A stretch of 64,000 nucleotides of DNA, taken from an uncultured Coriobacteriia bacterium. Lineage in GTDB: Bacteria; Actinomycetota; Coriobacteriia; Coriobacteriales; QAMH01. This document shows, one piece after another, positions 35,247-43,667 of the stretch. The notes under the pieces were generated by a model. It had not been told where the DNA came from and ran no database searches. It worked only from the letters and a program-made list of their open reading frames with translations. Each line of letters begins with the position of its first letter. Position 1 is the first letter of the stretch. Made by a program: the position numbers and the translations under genes. The stretch is taken from contig CAOKAE010000001.1 in NCBI GenBank assembly GCA_948466335.1, positions 62,001-126,000 of the forward strand, read 5' to 3'.

Positions 35247-36410
35247 ATGGTGGGAGAGAATCTTCCGCGTTCCCTGAAATGGCAACCGGCGCTCGAGGGA
35301 TGGGTTCCCAGTGCGCTGACCACGGCAAATCTCGACGATGCGGCGGCAAGGCTGACGGTGCTCGACCAGCGCCTGCTTCCCTATTCGATCGAGTACATCG
35401 ACTGCTTCACCTCCAAGCAGGTATGCGATGCGATCGAGGAGCTTGCCGTGCGCGGCGCTCCGGCCATCGGCATCGCCGGCGCATTCGCCCTCGTGCTCTG
35501 GGCCAAGAACGAGTGGCCCGTCATTCGCGAGGCAAAGCGCCAGGCCAACCCCAAGAGCGACGTCGATTCCGTCACGGTGTTCGCGAGCAAGCTCGAGCAA
35601 CGCGGACGCGAGATCGCGGCGGTGCGCCCGACGGCGGTCAACCTCGCCTGGGCGATCAACGAGCTCGTGGCACCGGCGCGCATGGCGGCCTACCAGGGCG
35701 GTAGCGTCGACAAGATTACCGAGGACCTCGAGGAGCAGGCCTGCCAGCTCATGGAGGACGAAATCTACTCCTGCAAGCTCATCGGCGAAAACGGTGCCGT
35801 CATCATCTCCACGCTCGCGCAGCGCCTCGGGCGCCCCCTGCGCATCGAGACGCACTGCAACGCCGGTGCGCTCGCCACCGCCGCCTGGGGAACGGCGACA
35901 TCGATCATCTACCACGCCTTCGAGAACGGCGACATCGAGAAGGTCTGGGTTGACGAGACCCGTCCCGTCGAGCAGGGCTCGCGACTCACGGCCTGGGAAC
36001 TCGAGCAGGCGGGCGTGCCCTACACGCTCATCTGCGACAACATGGCCGGGTCCATCATGGGCCAGGGACTCGTGGACGCCGTCATCGTCGGAGCCGACCG
36101 CGTCTGCGCCAACGGTGACGTGGCGAACAAGATCGGCACCTATCCGCTGGCCGTCGTCTCGAGCTATCACGGCGTGCCGTTCTTCGTCGCGGCGCCCCAT
36201 TCGACCTTCGACAAATCGCTGGTCACGGGTGATGAGGTCGTTATAGAGCAACGCGACGAGACCGAGGTGCGCTGCATGCCCTACGGCCATCAGTGGCTCC
36301 CCATCGCCCCGACCGAATGCGACGTCTTCAACCCCGCCTTCGACATCACGCCCAACGAGCTCATCACCGGCGTCATCACCGAGACCGGCATCGAATTCGC
36401 CGGCGAATGA
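35247..36410 (+). CDS. mtnA: S-methyl-5-thioribose-1-phosphate isomerase
   Basis: A 387-residue aldose-ketose isomerase of the methionine salvage pathway, in the eIF2B-alpha/MtnA fold. AVRGAPAIGIAGAFAL, the catalytic Cys in THCNAGALAT, VDETRPVEQGSRLTAWEL and the catalytic Asp in VIVGADRVCANGDVANKIGTY are all present. ATG 35247 opens MVGENLPRSLKW; the frame is open further upstream but without family similarity. Its TGA stop is inside a palindrome arm. ahcY at 39141 handles a related sulfur-nucleoside. Confidence 0.93.
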   Translation: MVGENLPRSLKWQPALEGWVPSALTTANLDDAAARLTVLDQRLLPYSIEYIDCFTSKQVCDAIEELAVRGAPAIGIAGAFALVLWAKNEWPVIREAKRQANPKSDVDSVTVFASKLEQRGREIAAVRPTAVNLAWAINELVAPARMAAYQGGSVDKITEDLEEQACQLMEDEIYSCKLIGENGAVIISTLAQRLGRPLRIETHCNAGALATAAWGTATSIIYHAFENGDIEKVWVDETRPVEQGSRLTAWELEQAGVPYTLICDNMAGSIMGQGLVDAVIVGADRVCANGDVANKIGTYPLAVVSSYHGVPFFVAAPHSTFDKSLVTGDEVVIEQRDETEVRCMPYGHQWLPIAPTECDVFNPAFDITPNELITGVITETGIEFAGE

Positions 36411-36515
36411 GACAGTTTCGTCTGACCAACCTGTCTCATTATCTACATGTTCCTGCTAGAAATGAGACAAATTGGTCAGACGTGTTTGTCTCATTCTGCA
36501 GGGCATTTGTCTCAT
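36406..36515. repeat. Palindrome doublet after mtnA plus a partial third arm
   Basis: Copies at 36406-36440 (forward loop) and 36461-36495 (reversed loop) flank the 20-bp spacer ATCTACATGTTCCTGCTAGA. A further right half (ATTTGTCTCAT) follows to about 36515. The first arm supplies the mtnA stop codon. Confidence 0.93.
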
Positions 36516-36610
36516 GCCGCTTGCCCACGGTGGGTCGTTTCCCCAGTTCGCATGTGATAAAGTAGCGAGCTTGCAGGGAAATCGGACGTTGTCATGCAAA
36601 GGATGTCTTC

Positions 36611-37177
36611 GTGTTCGGAATCAGTGGCACGGAACTGGTGATTATCCTGTTCTTCGGTTTCCTCATCTTCGGACCGGAGAAGCTGCCCCAGATGGGGCGC
36701 ACCGTGGGACGGGCAATCAGGCAGTTCAGGAACGCCTCCGAGGCGGCCAACAAGAAGTTCAAGGAAGAGGTCGCCGACCCCTTCCAGGAGGCCATCGCGC
36801 CCTATAAGGACCAGGTCGAGGAATCGACCAAGCCCATCCAGGAAGACATCTCCGCCATCACCGACACCCTCAACGAGACGAAGAGCATGTTCACCGACCC
36901 GTTCAAGGACATGTTCGGTACCTCGACGAACGCTCCCGCGAGCAAGCCCGGTGCCGCCATCTCCGGCGGCGTGCCCGGCGAGCCTCCCGCTCCCGTGACC
37001 ACGTCCGCGGCAAAGCCCGCCGCGGCCGTTCCCGAAGACCCCTTCGCAGCGGTGCTCGATGACGCGCCCGCCCCCCAACCCGAGGGCAAGCCCATTCCCG
37101 AGGCTGGCGGCGCCGTCAAGAAGCAGAGCATGGCCGCAAGCCTCTATGACCTCGATGACGAGAAGGGTGGTGAGTGA
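36611..37177 (+). CDS. Twin-arginine translocase subunit TatA/TatB
   Basis: A 188-residue Tat component. One N-terminal membrane helix (GTELVIILFFGFLIFGPEKLP) carries the conserved FGPEKLP hinge. An amphipathic helix and a long charged, then Pro/Ala-rich tail follow. The length fits TatB more than TatA, but in actinobacteria the two are hard to separate. The start is GTG with AAAGGATG upstream. It is co-transcribed with tatC. Confidence 0.9.
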   Translation: MFGISGTELVIILFFGFLIFGPEKLPQMGRTVGRAIRQFRNASEAANKKFKEEVADPFQEAIAPYKDQVEESTKPIQEDISAITDTLNETKSMFTDPFKDMFGTSTNAPASKPGAAISGGVPGEPPAPVTTSAAKPAAAVPEDPFAAVLDDAPAPQPEGKPIPEAGGAVKKQSMAASLYDLDDEKGGE

Positions 37178-37178
37178 C

Positions 37179-37940
37179 GTGCCCATCGGACCCGCGCGCA
37201 TGCCGCTCATGGACCACATCGGCGAACTGCGCCGCCGCATCGTCATCATCGTCGTCGCCCTGGCGGTCACGGTGTGCTTCATGTACCTGCTCGCGCCGTA
37301 CCTCATTGACTTCCTCATCTTGCCCGTGAGCGATTACGTGCAGGAAGTCTACGTGACCGGTGCGTTCGAGGGCTTTTCGCTGAAGTTTCGCGTCGCGCTC
37401 TTCATGGCCGTGCTCGTGTGCAGCCCGCTCATCTTCTGGGAACTGCTCGCGTTCTTCCTGCCGGCCTTGCGCCCCAACGAGCGTCGCTACGTGCTGCCGA
37501 CCTTCTTCATCGCCGTCGCGCTCTACGTCCTGGGCATGGTCTTCTGCTACTGCTTCTGCCTGAACCCCGCATTCCAGTTCCTCACGACCGAGAGCATGTC
37601 CATCGGCCAGATTCTGCCGCAGGCCACCGATTACCTGCATTACATCATCCTGTTCGAGCTCGCCTTTGGCCTGGCCTTCGAGCTGCCCCTCGTGGTGTTC
37701 TTCCTCATCCTGTTCAACATCGTCCCGTACAAGAAGATGCGCGCCAGCTGGCGTGGCATCTACGTCGGCTTGCTCGTGGTTTCCGCCGTCGTGACGCCGG
37801 ATGCGTCACCGGTGACGATGGGCATCATGTTCGCCGCGCTGCTCGCCCTCTACGAGCTGTCGCTTGCGGCCGCGCGCATCGCGCTTGCGCGCAAGATCAA
37901 GCGCCAGCGTGCCGAGGAAGAAGCGGAGATGGCCGCATAA
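37179..37940 (+). CDS. tatC: Twin-arginine translocase subunit TatC
   Basis: A 253-residue, six-helix Tat receptor subunit. MPLMDHIGELRRRI is the signature N-terminus that contacts the twin-arginine signal. ELLAFFLPALRPNERRY and PDASPVTMGIMFAALLALYE are conserved. The start is GTG 37179, or GTG 37170 overlapping the tatA/B stop. The stop overlaps the hypA start by one base, so tatA/B-tatC-hypA-hypB are probably one operon. That fits export of a cofactor-loaded hydrogenase, though none is encoded here. Confidence 0.95.
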   Translation: MPIGPARMPLMDHIGELRRRIVIIVVALAVTVCFMYLLAPYLIDFLILPVSDYVQEVYVTGAFEGFSLKFRVALFMAVLVCSPLIFWELLAFFLPALRPNERRYVLPTFFIAVALYVLGMVFCYCFCLNPAFQFLTTESMSIGQILPQATDYLHYIILFELAFGLAFELPLVVFFLILFNIVPYKKMRASWRGIYVGLLVVSAVVTPDASPVTMGIMFAALLALYELSLAAARIALARKIKRQRAEEEAEMAA

Positions 37941-38275
37941 TGCACGAGCTCTCACTGGTCCAGGGCATATTCGAGTCCGTCGTGCCCGTCGCGCGGGAAA
38001 ACGGCGCCATCAAGATCACGGGCATCAAGCTCACCATCGGGGAGATGACCATGGTCGTTCCCGAGGCCATGGAGTTCGCCTTCGGCGCGCTTTCCGAGGA
38101 TGACCCGCTGTTGGACGGCTGCGTGCTCGAAATGGACTTCGTGAGGCCGAAGTCGCGTTGCCTCGACTGTGACGAGGAGTTCGAGCACGACCGGTTCCAC
38201 AACCACTGCCCCGCCTGCGACTCGGCGGCGACCATGCTCATAGGGGTCCGCGAGCTGGTGGTCGCGTCATTGTAA
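37940..38275 (+). CDS. hypA: Hydrogenase nickel insertion protein HypA
   Basis: A 111-residue metallochaperone. MHE at the N-terminus is the nickel site and two CxxC motifs (CLDCDEEF and CPACD) form the zinc site. It delivers nickel to [NiFe]-hydrogenase with HypB. ATG overlaps the tatC TAA (ATAATG). Confidence 0.96.
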   Translation: MHELSLVQGIFESVVPVARENGAIKITGIKLTIGEMTMVVPEAMEFAFGALSEDDPLLDGCVLEMDFVRPKSRCLDCDEEFEHDRFHNHCPACDSAATMLIGVRELVVASL

Positions 38276-38297
38276 AGCGACCCGCCCTATTACGACT

Positions 38298-38387
38298 ATT
38301 GAGAAATGTTGGTCAGACACGTTTGTCTAATTAATTACGGGTACTGGTAAATAATGAGACAAACGTGTCTGACCAACTTGTCTCACT
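38298..38387. repeat. Palindrome doublet between hypA and hypB
   Basis: A degenerate first copy (38298-38332, reversed loop, arms ATTGAGA and TCTAATT), the spacer AATTACGGGTACTGGTAAAT, and a second copy 38353-38387 (forward loop). It again measures 90 bp and ends just before the hypB ribosome site. Confidence 0.92.
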
Positions 38388-38406
38388 TCACAAAAGGAGG
38401 TCCGAG

Positions 38407-39057
38407 ATGGCACATATCGACCTGGAAACGAAGATCCTGAACAAGAACGACGAGGGTGCTGCGGCGAATCGCGCCCTGCTCGACGAGAAGGGCGTTTACA
38501 TGGTCAACGTGCTGGCCAGTCCCGGCTCGGGCAAGACCTCGACCATCGTGGCGACCATCAATGCCCTGCGCGACAAGTACAACATCGCCGTCATCGAGGG
38601 TGACATCGCGAGCGATGTCGATTCGCAGACCATCAAGGCCATGGGCATTCCCGCCGTCCAGATCAACACGGCCGGCGCCTGTCACCTCGAAAGCGATATG
38701 CTGCGCCGCGCGCTCGACGTGCTCGATCTGGACGATATCGACCTCATCTTCATCGAGAACGTGGGCAACCTCGTGTGCCCCGCCGACTTCTACCTGGGCG
38801 AGAACATCAAGATGATGATTCTTTCGGTGCCTGAGGGCGACGACAAGCCGCTCAAGTACCCGGGCATGTTCCAGGTGGCCGACGCCATCATCCTCAACAA
38901 GGTTGACGTGATGCCGGCCTTCACCTTCGACAAGGCGCTCTTCGATGAGCATATCGCGCGGCTCAATCCCAGCGCTCCGAGCTTCCCCATCGCCGCCACC
39001 AAGGGCGACGGCGTCGACGAGTGGGCCAACTGGCTCTCCGAGCAAATCGAGAAATGA
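38407..39057 (+). CDS. hypB: Hydrogenase nickel incorporation GTPase HypB
   Basis: A 216-residue SIMIBI-class GTPase. VLASPGSGKTSTIVATI is the P-loop, VIEGDIASDVDSQ and AGACHLESDM hold the metal/GTP residues, and IENVGNLVCPADFYLG is conserved. The N-terminal His-rich or CxxCGC nickel-storage motif of some HypBs is absent. A perfect AAAGGAGG precedes the ATG. The stop TGA is inside the next palindrome doublet. Confidence 0.96.
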   Translation: MAHIDLETKILNKNDEGAAANRALLDEKGVYMVNVLASPGSGKTSTIVATINALRDKYNIAVIEGDIASDVDSQTIKAMGIPAVQINTAGACHLESDMLRRALDVLDLDDIDLIFIENVGNLVCPADFYLGENIKMMILSVPEGDDKPLKYPGMFQVADAIILNKVDVMPAFTFDKALFDEHIARLNPSAPSFPIAATKGDGVDEWANWLSEQIEK

Positions 39058-39142
39058 GACAAATTGGTCTGACCAGTTTGTCTCATTTTTTCATGGTACC
39101 AGTTGATAATGAGACAATTTGGTCTGACACGTTTGTCTCATT
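39053..39142. repeat. Palindrome doublet filling the hypB-ahcY gap
   Basis: Copies at 39053-39087 and 39108-39142 surround the spacer TTTTCATGGTACCAGTTGAT. The doublet forms the entire intergenic region: it contains the hypB TGA and its last two bases belong to the ahcY TAA. Confidence 0.96.
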
Positions 39143-40400
39143 ACACCGTGCCGAGGGTCCAGGAGTTGAGGTAGGCCTCCTGCTCGGGCGTGAGCGTGTC
39201 GATTTCGATGCCGAGCGTGCCGAGCTTGACACGGGCGATTTCGTCGTCGATCTCTGCCGGAATGTTGTAGCACTGCGGTAGCAGCTCGTCGCGATGCTTG
39301 AGCACGTACTCGGCGGCCAACACCTGGTTGGCGAAGCTCATATCCATGACCTCGGCGGGATGCCCCTCGGCAGCAGACAGGTTCACGAGACGGCCGTCGG
39401 CTAGCAGGATGATCGTGCGGCCATCGGGCAGCGTGTACTCGTCGACGAGCGGCTTGAGCGTCTCCTTGCTCACCGCATGCTCCTCGAGCCACGGGATGTT
39501 GATCTCGCTGTTGAAGTGGCCGGAGTTGCAGATGATGGCGCCATCTTTCATGTTCTCGAACGCCGGCGCATCGATGACGTTGAGGTCGCCGGTGACGGTA
39601 ACCCACACGTCGGCGAACTTCGCGGCCTCGGCGCACGGCATCACGCGGTAGCCCTCCATGTGCGCCTCGAGGGCCTTGAGCGGGTCGACCTCGCAGATGA
39701 TGACGGACATGCCCATACCAGCGGCGCGCTGCGCCAGACCACGGCCGCAGAAACCGTAGCCGCTCACGACGAGCGTACGGCCCGCGAGCAGGCGGTTGGT
39801 CGCACGCACGATGCCGTCGAGCGTGGACTGGCCCGTGCCGTAGCGGTTGTCGAAGAAGTGCTTGGTGTTGGCGTCATTGACGTTGAAGGAGGGGTACTTG
39901 AGCGCACCGGCGGCGGCCATGGCGGCCAGGCGAATGACACCGGTGGTGGTCTCCTCGGTACCGCCGATCACGTACTGGAGCGCATCCTGGCGATCGCCGT
40001 GAATGCGGTCGCAAAGGTCCGCGCCGTCGTCCATCGTGATCTGGGGCTTGGTGTCGATGACGGCATCAAGGTGCTTGTAGTAGGTCTCGGTGTCCTCGCC
40101 GCAGCGGGCGAAGACCTCGGCGCCGTAGTACTTCACGAGCGCGGCCGCCGTGTCGTCCTGGGTGGACAGCGGGTTGCTCGCGCACAGGGCCACCTGGGCA
40201 CCACCCTCGATCATGGTGCGCACGAGGTTGGCGGTCTCGGTGGTGACGTGCAGACACGCACCGACACGCACGCCCTCGAAGGGACGCTCCTTGGCGAAAC
40301 GCTCGCGAATCTTCGCGAGCACGGGCATATCGCGGTCTGCCCACAGGATACGCGCGCGGCCCTCGTCGGCAAGGTTGATGTCGGTGATGTCGTAGCTCAT
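39141..40400 (-). CDS. ahcY: Adenosylhomocysteinase
   Basis: A 419-residue NAD-dependent S-adenosylhomocysteine hydrolase yielding adenosine and homocysteine. [20 protein letters not shown] and [15 protein letters not shown] (NAD site) are diagnostic. The C-terminus is short (SWTLGTV) without the usual PxHYRY end, as in archaeal-type enzymes. GGAGGAAG precedes ATG 40400, ten codons inside the longest frame. It recycles the product of SAM-dependent methylation. Confidence 0.95.
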   Translation of the reverse strand: MSYDITDINLADEGRARILWADRDMPVLAKIRERFAKERPFEGVRVGACLHVTTETANLVRTMIEGGAQVALCASNPLSTQDDTAAALVKYYGAEVFARCGEDTETYYKHLDAVIDTKPQITMDDGADLCDRIHGDRQDALQYVIGGTEETTTGVIRLAAMAAAGALKYPSFNVNDANTKHFFDNRYGTGQSTLDGIVRATNRLLAGRTLVVSGYGFCGRGLAQRAAGMGMSVIICEVDPLKALEAHMEGYRVMPCAEAAKFADVWVTVTGDLNVIDAPAFENMKDGAIICNSGHFNSEINIPWLEEHAVSKETLKPLVDEYTLPDGRTIILLADGRLVNLSAAEGHPAEVMDMSFANQVLAAEYVLKHRDELLPQCYNIPAEIDDEIARVKLGTLGIEIDTLTPEQEAYLNSWTLGTV

Positions 40401-40466
40401 GGCTTCCTCCTCGGTAAATAGCTGTGGCACATACTACCACGCGGCAAAATTGACGATAGCATGACA

Positions 40467-40501
40467 AATGAGACAGATTTGTCTGACAAGATTGTCTCAT
40501 T
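40467..40501. repeat. AATGAGACA palindrome abutting an iron-type operator
   Basis: A single 35-bp copy with loop GTCTGACAA. It is followed after one T by the GTTAGC operator at 40503. It lies in the divergent region between ahcY and the FeoB-associated gene. Confidence 0.9.
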
Positions 40502-40502
40502 T

Positions 40503-40518
40503 GTTAGCAACTGTTAAC
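40503..40518. promoter_or_regulatory. GTTAGC-N4-GTTAAC operator, FeoB-associated gene
   Basis: GTTAGCAACTGTTAAC has one mismatch from a perfect GTTAGC-N4-GCTAAC palindrome and lies 8 bp before the ATG at 40527. The same element lies upstream of feoB and feoA, so it is a plausible DtxR-family iron operator. Confidence 0.6.
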
Positions 40519-40526
40519 ATCGAGCC

Positions 40527-40778
40527 ATGAATCTTGCGAGTTGGATCATACTCATCATCGTGGCCCTGTGGGCCATCATCGCCATCAAGGTCGCGTTCTT
40601 CGGTGGCTTTGGCAAGAAGCGCTCCTGCCATGGTGCCATGCTGCCAAGTGACGAGGAGCGCAAGCTTCCGAGCGCCTGCATGGGCTGCAGCAAGGGCAGC
40701 TGCGCCGGCTGCGCGAGCGCTGCAGGCAAGCACGACATCCCCACGCCCACCATCCGAGAATCCCACGAACAGAAGTAA
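40527..40778 (+). CDS. FeoB-associated Cys-rich membrane protein
   Basis: An 83-residue protein. A single N-terminal membrane helix (SWIILIIVALWAIIAIKVAFF) is followed by a short Cys-rich tail (RSCHG, ACMGCSKGSCAGCASA). This matches the FeoB_associated family found with ferrous-iron transporters. It is 3.4 kb from feoB but shares the GTTAGC operator, linking it to iron control. The Cys motifs may bind iron at the inner membrane face. Confidence 0.85.
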   Translation: MNLASWIILIIVALWAIIAIKVAFFGGFGKKRSCHGAMLPSDEERKLPSACMGCSKGSCAGCASAAGKHDIPTPTIRESHEQK

Positions 40779-40794
40779 TCTCTCTGACCTGCGG

Positions 40795-40827
40795 AATGAG
40801 ACAAATACCCTGTGTATTTGTCTCATT
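40795..40827. repeat. Variant palindrome with a different loop
   Basis: Arms AATGAGACAAATAC and its near complement match the family, but the centre is CCCTGT instead of GTCTGACC and the unit is 33 bp. CTGACCTGCGG precedes it, an outer flank also seen in inverse at 50811-50830. Confidence 0.8.
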
Positions 40828-40829
40828 AT

Positions 40830-40865
40830 GCAGACGCGACCGACGGGAATATCGGTCGCGTCTGC
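40830..40865. terminator. Strong hairpin after the FeoB-associated gene
   Basis: GCAGACGCGACCGA and its exact complement form 14-bp arms with an 8-nt loop. It follows the variant palindrome by 2 bp. No T-run follows, so it may be a terminator or an RNA-stabilising stem. Confidence 0.6.
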
Positions 40866-40892
40866 ACGAGAGAGAAGAGAGCGCCGTTCAGC

Positions 40893-40910
40893 ATAGCCGT
40901 TTGCGGCTAT
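40893..40910. promoter_or_regulatory. Small inverted repeat upstream of modA
   Basis: ATAGCCG-TTTG-CGGCTAT lies in the AT-rich modA promoter region, 93 bp before the start codon. A CTTCGCGAAG palindrome lies directly before the GGAGGAGG ribosome site. Either could be regulatory. Confidence 0.35.
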
Positions 40911-41002
40911 ATTATTCTACGTCATAATTATTCTTCTTGTAAAATATTCTTTTGTTGGTATATTTCACTTGTCAAATTCGCTTCGCGAAGGAGGAGGATC
41001 CA

Positions 41003-41812
41003 ATGGAGTGTGCCAAGAAGAGAGTCTGGGGAAGTCTGGGAATCGCGCTTGTCGCCGTCATGGTCGCGTTTGCCGGCATTTTGCTGACAGGCTGCGGTTC
41101 GTCAACCACGGAATCGCAGTCCCAAGCAGCCAATCTCGAGGGACACCAGCTCGATATCTATTGTGGTGCGGGCATGACCGACCCGTTCCAGGAGATCGCC
41201 GATCTCTTCACCGAAGAAACCGGTTGTGTGATGAACGTGACCTATGCCAACGCGGCTCAGATTCAGACGCAAATCAACACGACCGGTGAGGGCGACTTCT
41301 TCATCGCCGGCTCGAAGGAGGAGCTCAAGCCCATCGAGGCAGCCGTCTCCTCGAGTGAGGACCTCGTGAAGCACATCCCCGTGCTCGCCGTACCGGCCTC
41401 GAACCCCGCCAACATCACGGGCATCGCCAGTCTCGCCGGCGCCCAGCGCGTGCTCGTGGGCGACCCGGACGCAACCCCCATCGGCAAGATCGCGAAAAAG
41501 GCGCTTTCCGACGCTGGCCTATGGGATGCGCTCATGACCGAGGGCGCCATCACCACCACGACGACCGCTCCGCAAATCACCACGGCCCTGGCCAACGGCG
41601 AGGGCGATGCCGGCATCGTCTGGAAGGAGAACGTGAAGGGCAACAACGTCACCATCGTCGACACGACCGACCTCGACGGCCTCGTCAAGGTGATTCCCGC
41701 AGCGCAGCTCACCAGTGCGCAGGACGTCGCCGCGGTCAACGCCTTCAAGGAGTTCCTGCAGAGCGACGCCGTGTGGGACATCTGGGCTTCCTACGGCTAC
41801 GAGCGTGCCTAG
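41003..41812 (+). CDS. modA: Molybdate/tungstate ABC transporter, binding lipoprotein
   Basis: A 269-residue lipoprotein. The signal peptide ends at the lipobox LLTGC. The mature part (LDIYCGAGMTDPFQEIADLFTEETGCVMNV...GSKEELKPI...VLVGDPDATPIGKIAKKAL...GEGDAGIVWKENV) is a ModA-type binding fold. GGAGGAGG precedes ATG 41003. It overlaps modB by 8 bp. Molybdate and tungstate cannot be told apart from sequence. Confidence 0.9.
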   Translation: MECAKKRVWGSLGIALVAVMVAFAGILLTGCGSSTTESQSQAANLEGHQLDIYCGAGMTDPFQEIADLFTEETGCVMNVTYANAAQIQTQINTTGEGDFFIAGSKEELKPIEAAVSSSEDLVKHIPVLAVPASNPANITGIASLAGAQRVLVGDPDATPIGKIAKKALSDAGLWDALMTEGAITTTTTAPQITTALANGEGDAGIVWKENVKGNNVTIVDTTDLDGLVKVIPAAQLTSAQDVAAVNAFKEFLQSDAVWDIWASYGYERA

Positions 41813-42758
41813 CATCGCGCATCGCGCAGACGAGCCGCGCAAGCACAGCGGACGCATCCGGGAGCTTTTCCCGACGCTCACCATCATCATCGCGACTGTG
41901 GCGCTCCTGTTCATCGGGAGCGCCATCGCCGCCATCGTGACGGGTGGCCTGACGCACTTCCACGAGGCCATCACCTCGGCCGAAGTGCTGTTCTCGCTGC
42001 GCATGAGCGTGGTCACGTCCGTCATCTCGACTGCCATCTGCCTCGTGCTCGCACTGCCCACCGCCTACGCGCTCTCGCACACGAACATGCCGTGCAAGCG
42101 CATCGCGAGCATTCTCATGGAGCTCACGCTGTCGCTGCCCTACATCTTGCTTGGCTTCGCGCTGCTGCTCATCTTCTCGTCACCCTTTGGCAAGGCGCTC
42201 AAGGACATGGGGCTTGCCGTCGTCTTTCAACCGGCGGGCATCGTGTTCGCGCAGCTCATCGTCAATTTGCCCTTTGCCATACGCATGACGCGCACGGCTC
42301 TCGAGGAGATTAATCCCCGCATGGAATTCGTCGCCAAGACGCTCGGGGCGAGCTCGTGGCAGGTGTTTCGCAGTATCATCTTGCCGCAGGCGCGCAACTC
42401 CATCATCTCGTGCGCGGTGCTCACCTGGGCGCGCGCCATGGGGGAGTTCGGCGCCACGCTCATGCTCGTGGGCGTCACGCGCATGAAGACCGAAACCCTG
42501 CCGGGAAGCATCTACCTCAGCATCTCGACGGGAAATAACGACGTCGCCATGGCAACGGCCATGATCATGCTTATCGTCTCGGCTCTGACGCTCGTGCTGG
42601 CAGGCGTCTTGAACCGCCCGGTAGGGGCGACGAGGGTGAGCGGTGCAACTCCGCACGGACGTTTCGGGCGCTGCGGGGCCAAGCAATGCGACAGACCCGC
42701 CAATAGCCTCGATGACCTGGCCACGACCCCCTTCGAAGAGGAATCCTATGGCCGGTAG
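41805..42758 (+). CDS. modB: Molybdate/tungstate ABC transporter permease
   Basis: A 317-residue permease with six hydrophobic segments. The EAA loop motif (EEINPRMEFVAKTLGASSWQVFRSIILPQAR) contacts the ATPase. MGEFGATLMLVG is a ModB/CysT-type signature. The start is a GTG overlapping the modA stop. The C-terminal 50 residues after VLAGVLNRP are a hydrophilic tail unusual for the family; the last 11 bp overlap modC. Confidence 0.9.
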   Translation: MPSIAHRADEPRKHSGRIRELFPTLTIIIATVALLFIGSAIAAIVTGGLTHFHEAITSAEVLFSLRMSVVTSVISTAICLVLALPTAYALSHTNMPCKRIASILMELTLSLPYILLGFALLLIFSSPFGKALKDMGLAVVFQPAGIVFAQLIVNLPFAIRMTRTALEEINPRMEFVAKTLGASSWQVFRSIILPQARNSIISCAVLTWARAMGEFGATLMLVGVTRMKTETLPGSIYLSISTGNNDVAMATAMIMLIVSALTLVLAGVLNRPVGATRVSGATPHGRFGRCGAKQCDRPANSLDDLATTPFEEESYGR

Positions 42759-43479
42759 CATCGAAGTGCGCGAGCTCGAGGTCGAGCGGGGGTCGTTCAC
42801 CCTGCACGTGTCGTCTCTCGACGTGCGACCACGTGAAATCTTCGCCATCCTCGGCTCGACGGGGTCGGGAAAGACCGTGCTCATGGAAGCCGTCGCCGGT
42901 GCGTGTCCATGGAAATCCGGCACGATCCTGCTTGACGGCAAACGCGCCGACAGCCTTCCCGTCCAACAACGCCACCTGGGCATCCTCTACCAGGACTACG
43001 CGCTGTTTCCTCACATGACCGTGCGCGAGAACATCGGCTACGGCCTCAAGGTGCGCAAGGCACCTCCCGGCGTGATACGCCGGCGGACGGACGATCTGCT
43101 CGAGCGCTTCGGGATTGCCGATATCGCCGACCGGTATCCCGGCGTCATCAGCGGCGGGGAGGCGCAACGCACCGCACTGGCACGGGCGCTCGTGCTCGAG
43201 CCGGAGATACTGCTCCTCGACGAGCCGTTTTCGGCGCTCGACCCGGCGACCAAACGCAAGATGTACGCGGTCATGCGCGAGGTACACGAACGTTTCGACT
43301 GCACCATCGTGTTCGTCACCCACGACTTCCACGAGGCGCACGTGTTGGCCGACAGGGTCGGCATCGTGCTGGGCGGGGAGCTGCGCGCCGTACGAGATGC
43401 GGACGACCTCTTCAACCCCGCCGGTCTCGATGACGATGTGCTGGCGTTTCTCGACATCGGCTGCGATAAGATCCAATGA
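42748..43479 (+). CDS. modC: Molybdate/tungstate ABC transporter ATPase
   Basis: A 243-residue ABC ATPase. Walker A GSTGSGKT, Q-loop LYQDYALFPHMTV, signature ISGGEAQRTALARAL, Walker B ILLLDEPFSALD and H-loop FVTHDFHEA are all intact. It lacks the C-terminal MOP domain of longer ModC proteins, so molybdate feedback is absent. The start is ATG 42748 with GAGGAAT upstream, inside the modB end. Confidence 0.9.
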   Translation: MAGSIEVRELEVERGSFTLHVSSLDVRPREIFAILGSTGSGKTVLMEAVAGACPWKSGTILLDGKRADSLPVQQRHLGILYQDYALFPHMTVRENIGYGLKVRKAPPGVIRRRTDDLLERFGIADIADRYPGVISGGEAQRTALARALVLEPEILLLDEPFSALDPATKRKMYAVMREVHERFDCTIVFVTHDFHEAHVLADRVGIVLGGELRAVRDADDLFNPAGLDDDVLAFLDIGCDKIQ

Positions 43480-43569
43480 GGACGCCCCGCGTCAAGCTGC
43501 GGCAAAAGACCGGGTTTTTCTACTTCGGCGCTTCGCGCTTCGGTCGAAATGACAGGAAAAGCAAGCGTT

Positions 43570-43580
43570 CTGTCTCATTA
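43570..43580. repeat. Half palindrome upstream of the DtxR-family gene
   Basis: CTGTCTCATTA is the right arm of the dispersed element without its left half. The adjoining ATCTGCA resembles the start of the spacer. Just upstream (43535-43555) is a fragment of the TCGAAATGACA repeat. Confidence 0.5.
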
Positions 43581-43620
43581 TCTGCAAATTCAGATAAAGA
43601 ACACGCCATGATTATCTGAA
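43578..43620. promoter_or_regulatory. TTATCTG/CAGATAA operator before the DtxR-family gene
   Basis: TTCAGATAA (43589-43597) and TTATCTGAA (43612-43620) form a 9-bp inverted repeat 14 bp apart. A third half-site TTATCTG is at 43578. They lie 48 bp upstream of the regulator start, so autoregulation is likely. The motif differs from the GTTAGC operator at feo genes. Confidence 0.5.
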
Positions 43621-43667
43621 CGTAGTAGAATAGGGGCATCCCATTCATCGACCGAGCGGAGCTCATC

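Noticed and set aside
38298-38387. Short open frames starting MRQ.GQT.LSH or containing NET..SDQ.VSF at many gene starts
   Set aside because: These peptides are translations of the palindrome itself and extend real genes artificially upstream; ribosome sites and family starts lie further in.
32428-39142. Regular 35-bp repeats with 20-bp spacers as CRISPR arrays
   Set aside because: Each site has only two repeats, spacers are related to each other, the units are scattered between genes, repeats are full palindromes, and no cas gene is present.
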